From positions 1 to 53,057 of the forward strand of contig NZ_QMEA01000030.1 in NCBI RefSeq assembly GCF_012912105.1: a stretch of DNA of 53,057 nucleotides, read 5' to 3'. Origin of the DNA: Brasilonema sp. UFV-L1 (GTDB taxonomy: Bacteria > Cyanobacteriota > Cyanobacteriia > Cyanobacteriales > Nostocaceae). The translations under genes and the position numbers were made by a program. The stretch's first letter is position 1. Each line of letters begins with the position of its first letter. The notes below the pieces were generated by a model, which had not been told where the DNA came from, ran no database searches, and saw only the letters and a list, made by a program, of their open reading frames with translations. Below are positions 51,355-53,057 of this stretch, one piece after another.

Positions 51355-51792
51355 TTATTTCTTCTCTTCTTCAACCTCTGACGCAGTGTATTTACAGAAA
51401 ACATTCAGCCCAATTTTCAAAATGTATAACGCGACGATTGTAGCGATCGCCCCATCAACAGGTATGCCATGTAAGGCTGCAATTGTCACCAATGAGCCGA
51501 TAATACTGTTGAGTAAAGAAGCGCTACCAGGATTATTCGTGTATTCCTTAAGTTTACCGCGTAAACCCTCATCACCACAGATTTCAGCACGGATTTCATT
51601 AAGTGTAAGCTGCAACAGAGATTTGCCTTTGCCGTAGTCTTGAATGCCGAATTGTTCGTGCCAAAGGGTATCAAAAGTCGCTTCTAAATTGCCATTGTTT
51701 TGTTCTAGGGTGGAAAGTGCTTTTTGCGCGGGTTCGTCTTTGAGAATTTGTTGGATTTGTTGGATTTCAGAAGGGGTTAATTGCGTGTTCAT
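51355..51792 (-). CDS. Unknown protein with UBA-like start and C-terminal hydrophobic pair
   Basis: A 145-residue protein (from ATG) coupled to a PIN toxin gene. The N-terminal third resembles a UBA-like three-helix motif (KALSTLEQNNGNLEATFDTL), the middle is polar (LRGKLKEYTNNPGSASLLNS), and the end has two hydrophobic stretches (IIGSLVTIAALHGIPVDG and AIATIVALYILKIGLNVF) that could insert in a membrane. A TTG at 51822 overlaps the PIN stop as TTGA and would add ten residues; coupling favours it, codon type favours the ATG. I know no name. A membrane-acting partner of the toxin-antitoxin pair is one idea. Confidence 0.6.
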   Translation of the reverse strand: MNTQLTPSEIQQIQQILKDEPAQKALSTLEQNNGNLEATFDTLWHEQFGIQDYGKGKSLLQLTLNEIRAEICGDEGLRGKLKEYTNNPGSASLLNSIIGSLVTIAALHGIPVDGAIATIVALYILKIGLNVFCKYTASEVEEEKK

Positions 51793-51818
51793 AAATAAAT
51801 TTTTGGCAAAATAATCTA

Positions 51819-52235
51819 TCAAGGATTTATTAATTCTTGAATTAACTGTTCAGGAGTAATAATTCGTGGAGTCGTTACTGGAAAATCTCCAGGATTGCGA
51901 GTAATAATAGCATATAAGCGATTAAGAACCGCAGTGCTGTATTGAATAGCGTCTTCAAAATCTTTGAAGGTGGTAGTTAGCGCCATGTTGATTGTGGTAT
52001 TGTCTACTGTGGCGACTTGGCAAAGAGTCGTCATTCTTTGCAGAAATTGCAGTGTCCAAGTGTGACCTTTTACTTTGCGGATGATATAGTATAAATCGCT
52101 GAAAGTAGATGCGGAAAGATAACCTTGAATCTCCTGCCGTTCTACTCTTGCTAGAACTTGTTCGCTATTTGTGAAAAAAGGATCGCGATCAAGTGCTACG
52201 TCAACAATAATGTTCGTGTCTAGGAGAACCTTCAC
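51819..52235 (-). CDS. PIN-domain ribonuclease (VapC-like toxin)
   Basis: A 138-residue PIN protein. Acidic active-site residues are visible: D6 in MKVLLDTNIIVDVALDRDPF, the Ser-rich ASTFSDLYYIIRKV helix with the second acid, and D93-E-D in TTFKDFEDAIQY, then TRNPGDFPVTTPRIITPEQL. PIN toxins cut specific RNAs when their antitoxin is degraded. Its start overlaps the stop of the upstream antitoxin gene as ATGA, the usual toxin-antitoxin layout. Confidence 0.88.
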   Translation of the reverse strand: MKVLLDTNIIVDVALDRDPFFTNSEQVLARVERQEIQGYLSASTFSDLYYIIRKVKGHTWTLQFLQRMTTLCQVATVDNTTINMALTTTFKDFEDAIQYSTAVLNRLYAIITRNPGDFPVTTPRIITPEQLIQELINP

Positions 52236-52495
52236 AGGTTATGCTTCTCCTTCAACGCTTCCCATCGTGCTTCATCTGGGTCAAAATCTGGTGGTGTAGG
52301 TGGAGCATTTTCGAGCAAATCTTTCAGGGCTTGGACTTTGTATTCCCGCTTCTTGGTTTGTTTAGGAGTGTCGGTAGTAGTTGGAGTTGGCTGCAAAATA
52401 ATAACTTCCACTTTTCCAGGAGCAATATTAAGAGGTTCGTCAATAATTAAGTGACCTGATTCATCAATTGTTGCATTTAGTTTGTAGGCTTGCAT
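52232..52495 (-). CDS. Antitoxin partner of the PIN toxin
   Basis: An 87-residue protein. The front (MQAYKLNATIDESGHLIIDE, then PLNIAPGKVEVIILQP) resembles the short beta DNA-binding domain of AbrB/Phd-like antitoxins, and the back is a Pro-rich and acidic tail (APPTPPDFDPDEARWEALKE) of the sort that wraps the toxin. It ends in a four-base overlap with the PIN gene. A gene order of antitoxin then toxin fits vapBC-type modules. It probably represses its own promoter. Confidence 0.8.
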   Translation of the reverse strand: MQAYKLNATIDESGHLIIDEPLNIAPGKVEVIILQPTPTTTDTPKQTKKREYKVQALKDLLENAPPTPPDFDPDEARWEALKEKHNL

Positions 52496-52615
52496 AATTT
52501 TGCTCCTTTTTATTTCTAGAATAAAACACGGCTGTTAGAAACAGTGCGATCGCATTTCCAAATCATCGTTTGATTGTTGCGACAATGGCGATCGCATTCC
52601 CAAATCAATCGCACT

Positions 52616-52762
52616 CCCGAAGTTGTTGTCGTTACTCCCGAAGTTATTGTCGTTACTCCCGAAGTTGCTGTCGTTACTCCCGAAGTTGCTGTCGTTACTC
52701 CCGCAGTTGTTGTCGTTACTTCCGAAGTTGTTGTCGTTACTTCCGAAGTTGTTGTTGTGGCT
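52616..52762. repeat. 21-bp tandem repeat, seven units
   Basis: Seven units of CCCGAAGTTGTTGTCGTTAC plus T, units 2-5 and 7 with one to four changes, unit length exactly 21. Because the unit is a multiple of three, all frames that lack stops stay open: the plus strand reads (TPEVVVV)n and the minus strand (SNDNNFG)n. Changes hit first, second and third codon positions alike, so neither frame looks selected. Confidence 0.85.
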
Positions 52763-52888
52763 AACGCTTATGTGTTCGTAACCAAAGGTTAAACAAAACT
52801 TATAAATAATATCAAGTTTACGCAGCACCCCACCCCTTAATCCCCTCCTCTGCTTGCGGCGGCTACGATGTACACACATCTCACTCAA

Positions 52889-53057
52889 AACCTCACCCTC
52901 GCTTTTAGCTGCGCTAAAATCTTTCCCTCTCCTTACTAAGGAGAGGGATGCCCGGAGGGCAGGGTGAGGTTCCATAGCCGCGATTTCTCATCGCCAAGGT
53001 ATGGAGAGGGATGCCCGGAGGGCAGGGTGAGGTTCCATAGCCGCGATTTCTCATCGC
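52889..53057. repeat. Nested palindrome and 55-bp direct repeat at the window end
   Basis: AACCTCACCCT (52889) faces AGGGTGAGGTT (52961), and inside it CCCTCTCCTT faces AAGGAGAGGG around three bases. Then a 55-base unit starting GGAGAGGGATGCCCGGAGGG occurs identically at 52940-52994 and 53003-53057. The window stops exactly at the end of the second copy, so the array probably goes on. Confidence 0.85.

Noticed and set aside
52616-52762. Regular repeats as a possible CRISPR array
   Set aside because: Units are contiguous 21-mers with no unique spacers, and no cas gene is in the window.
52574-52792. 72-codon plus-strand frame (TPEVVVV repeats)
   Set aside because: It needs a TTG start without a ribosome binding site, and unit changes are not biased to silent positions. 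Kept as a repeat only.
52535-52975. 146-codon minus-strand frame (SNDNNFG repeats)
   Set aside because: It runs through the direct repeat, the palindrome and the tandem array; its start has no ribosome binding site, and the frame stays open only because the unit length is a multiple of three.

Overview
This window looks like chromosomal DNA of a filamentous, probably heterocyst-forming cyanobacterium. About twenty copies of the HIP1 octamer GCGATCGC are scattered through it. It also carries typical cyanobacterial families: the ferredoxin-thioredoxin reductase variable chain, a PATAN response regulator, a CIA30/SDR protein like plant HCF173, an ABC1 kinase, DUF3598 and DUF4359 proteins, and Uma2. 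Heptamer repeats and many small inverted-repeat elements fit the same picture. No tRNA, rRNA, CRISPR array or intact transposase was seen.

Layout. 0-5 kb: DUF3598 protein, FtsX-like permease, a frameshifted O-methyltransferase, peptide deformylase, a tiny membrane protein and an AhpD-like protein. 5-11.3 kb: a gene-sparse, AT-rich stretch with three co-directional genes (PATAN-REC response regulator, orphan Hpt protein, membrane-anchored NACHT-type NTPase with an outside HEAT region). 11.3-21.6 kb: a translationally coupled siroheme pair (two-domain chelatase, then CobA), a short manganese catalase, a DUF4359 protein, an ABC1/UbiB kinase, RecN, a lipoprotein and Ap4A phosphorylase. 21.7-26 kb: an alpha/beta hydrolase, the HCF173-like protein, a coiled-coil membrane protein, a peptidoglycan-binding protein whose ribosome binding site sits in a hairpin, and a Tat-exported serine hydrolase. 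27-37 kb: a cell-envelope island in which two paralogous lipoproteins bracket an amino-acid permease, a class A beta-lactamase-like protein, a membrane beta-propeller protein, an MBOAT O-acyltransferase (split at an A8 run) and an SGNH-like protein. 37-41.6 kb: a MocR-type regulator, a small acidic protein and a GMC oxidoreductase.

41.7-46.6 kb holds a terminal oxidase operon read leftward: two DUF2231 membrane proteins, CoxB, CoxA, then CoxC. CoxB has lost both CuA cysteines and one CuA histidine, and CoxA carries a YSHPxV motif in place of GHPEV. This is the pattern of the cyanobacterial alternative respiratory terminal oxidase (ARTO), a likely quinol oxidase; in heterocystous species such operons are often heterocyst-specific. 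47-53 kb: a heme-dependent N-demethylase-like protein, a YdcF-like protein, FtrV, Uma2, and a leftward PIN toxin/antitoxin pair with a third coupled gene. The window ends in a seven-unit 21-bp tandem repeat and a 55-bp direct repeat cut by the window edge.

Small inverted-repeat (MITE-like) elements have shaped several loci. They bracket coxC, sit in the HCF173-like leader, and one repeat family appears to supply the first codons of cobA. All functional calls are from reading the sequence only; no searches were run.
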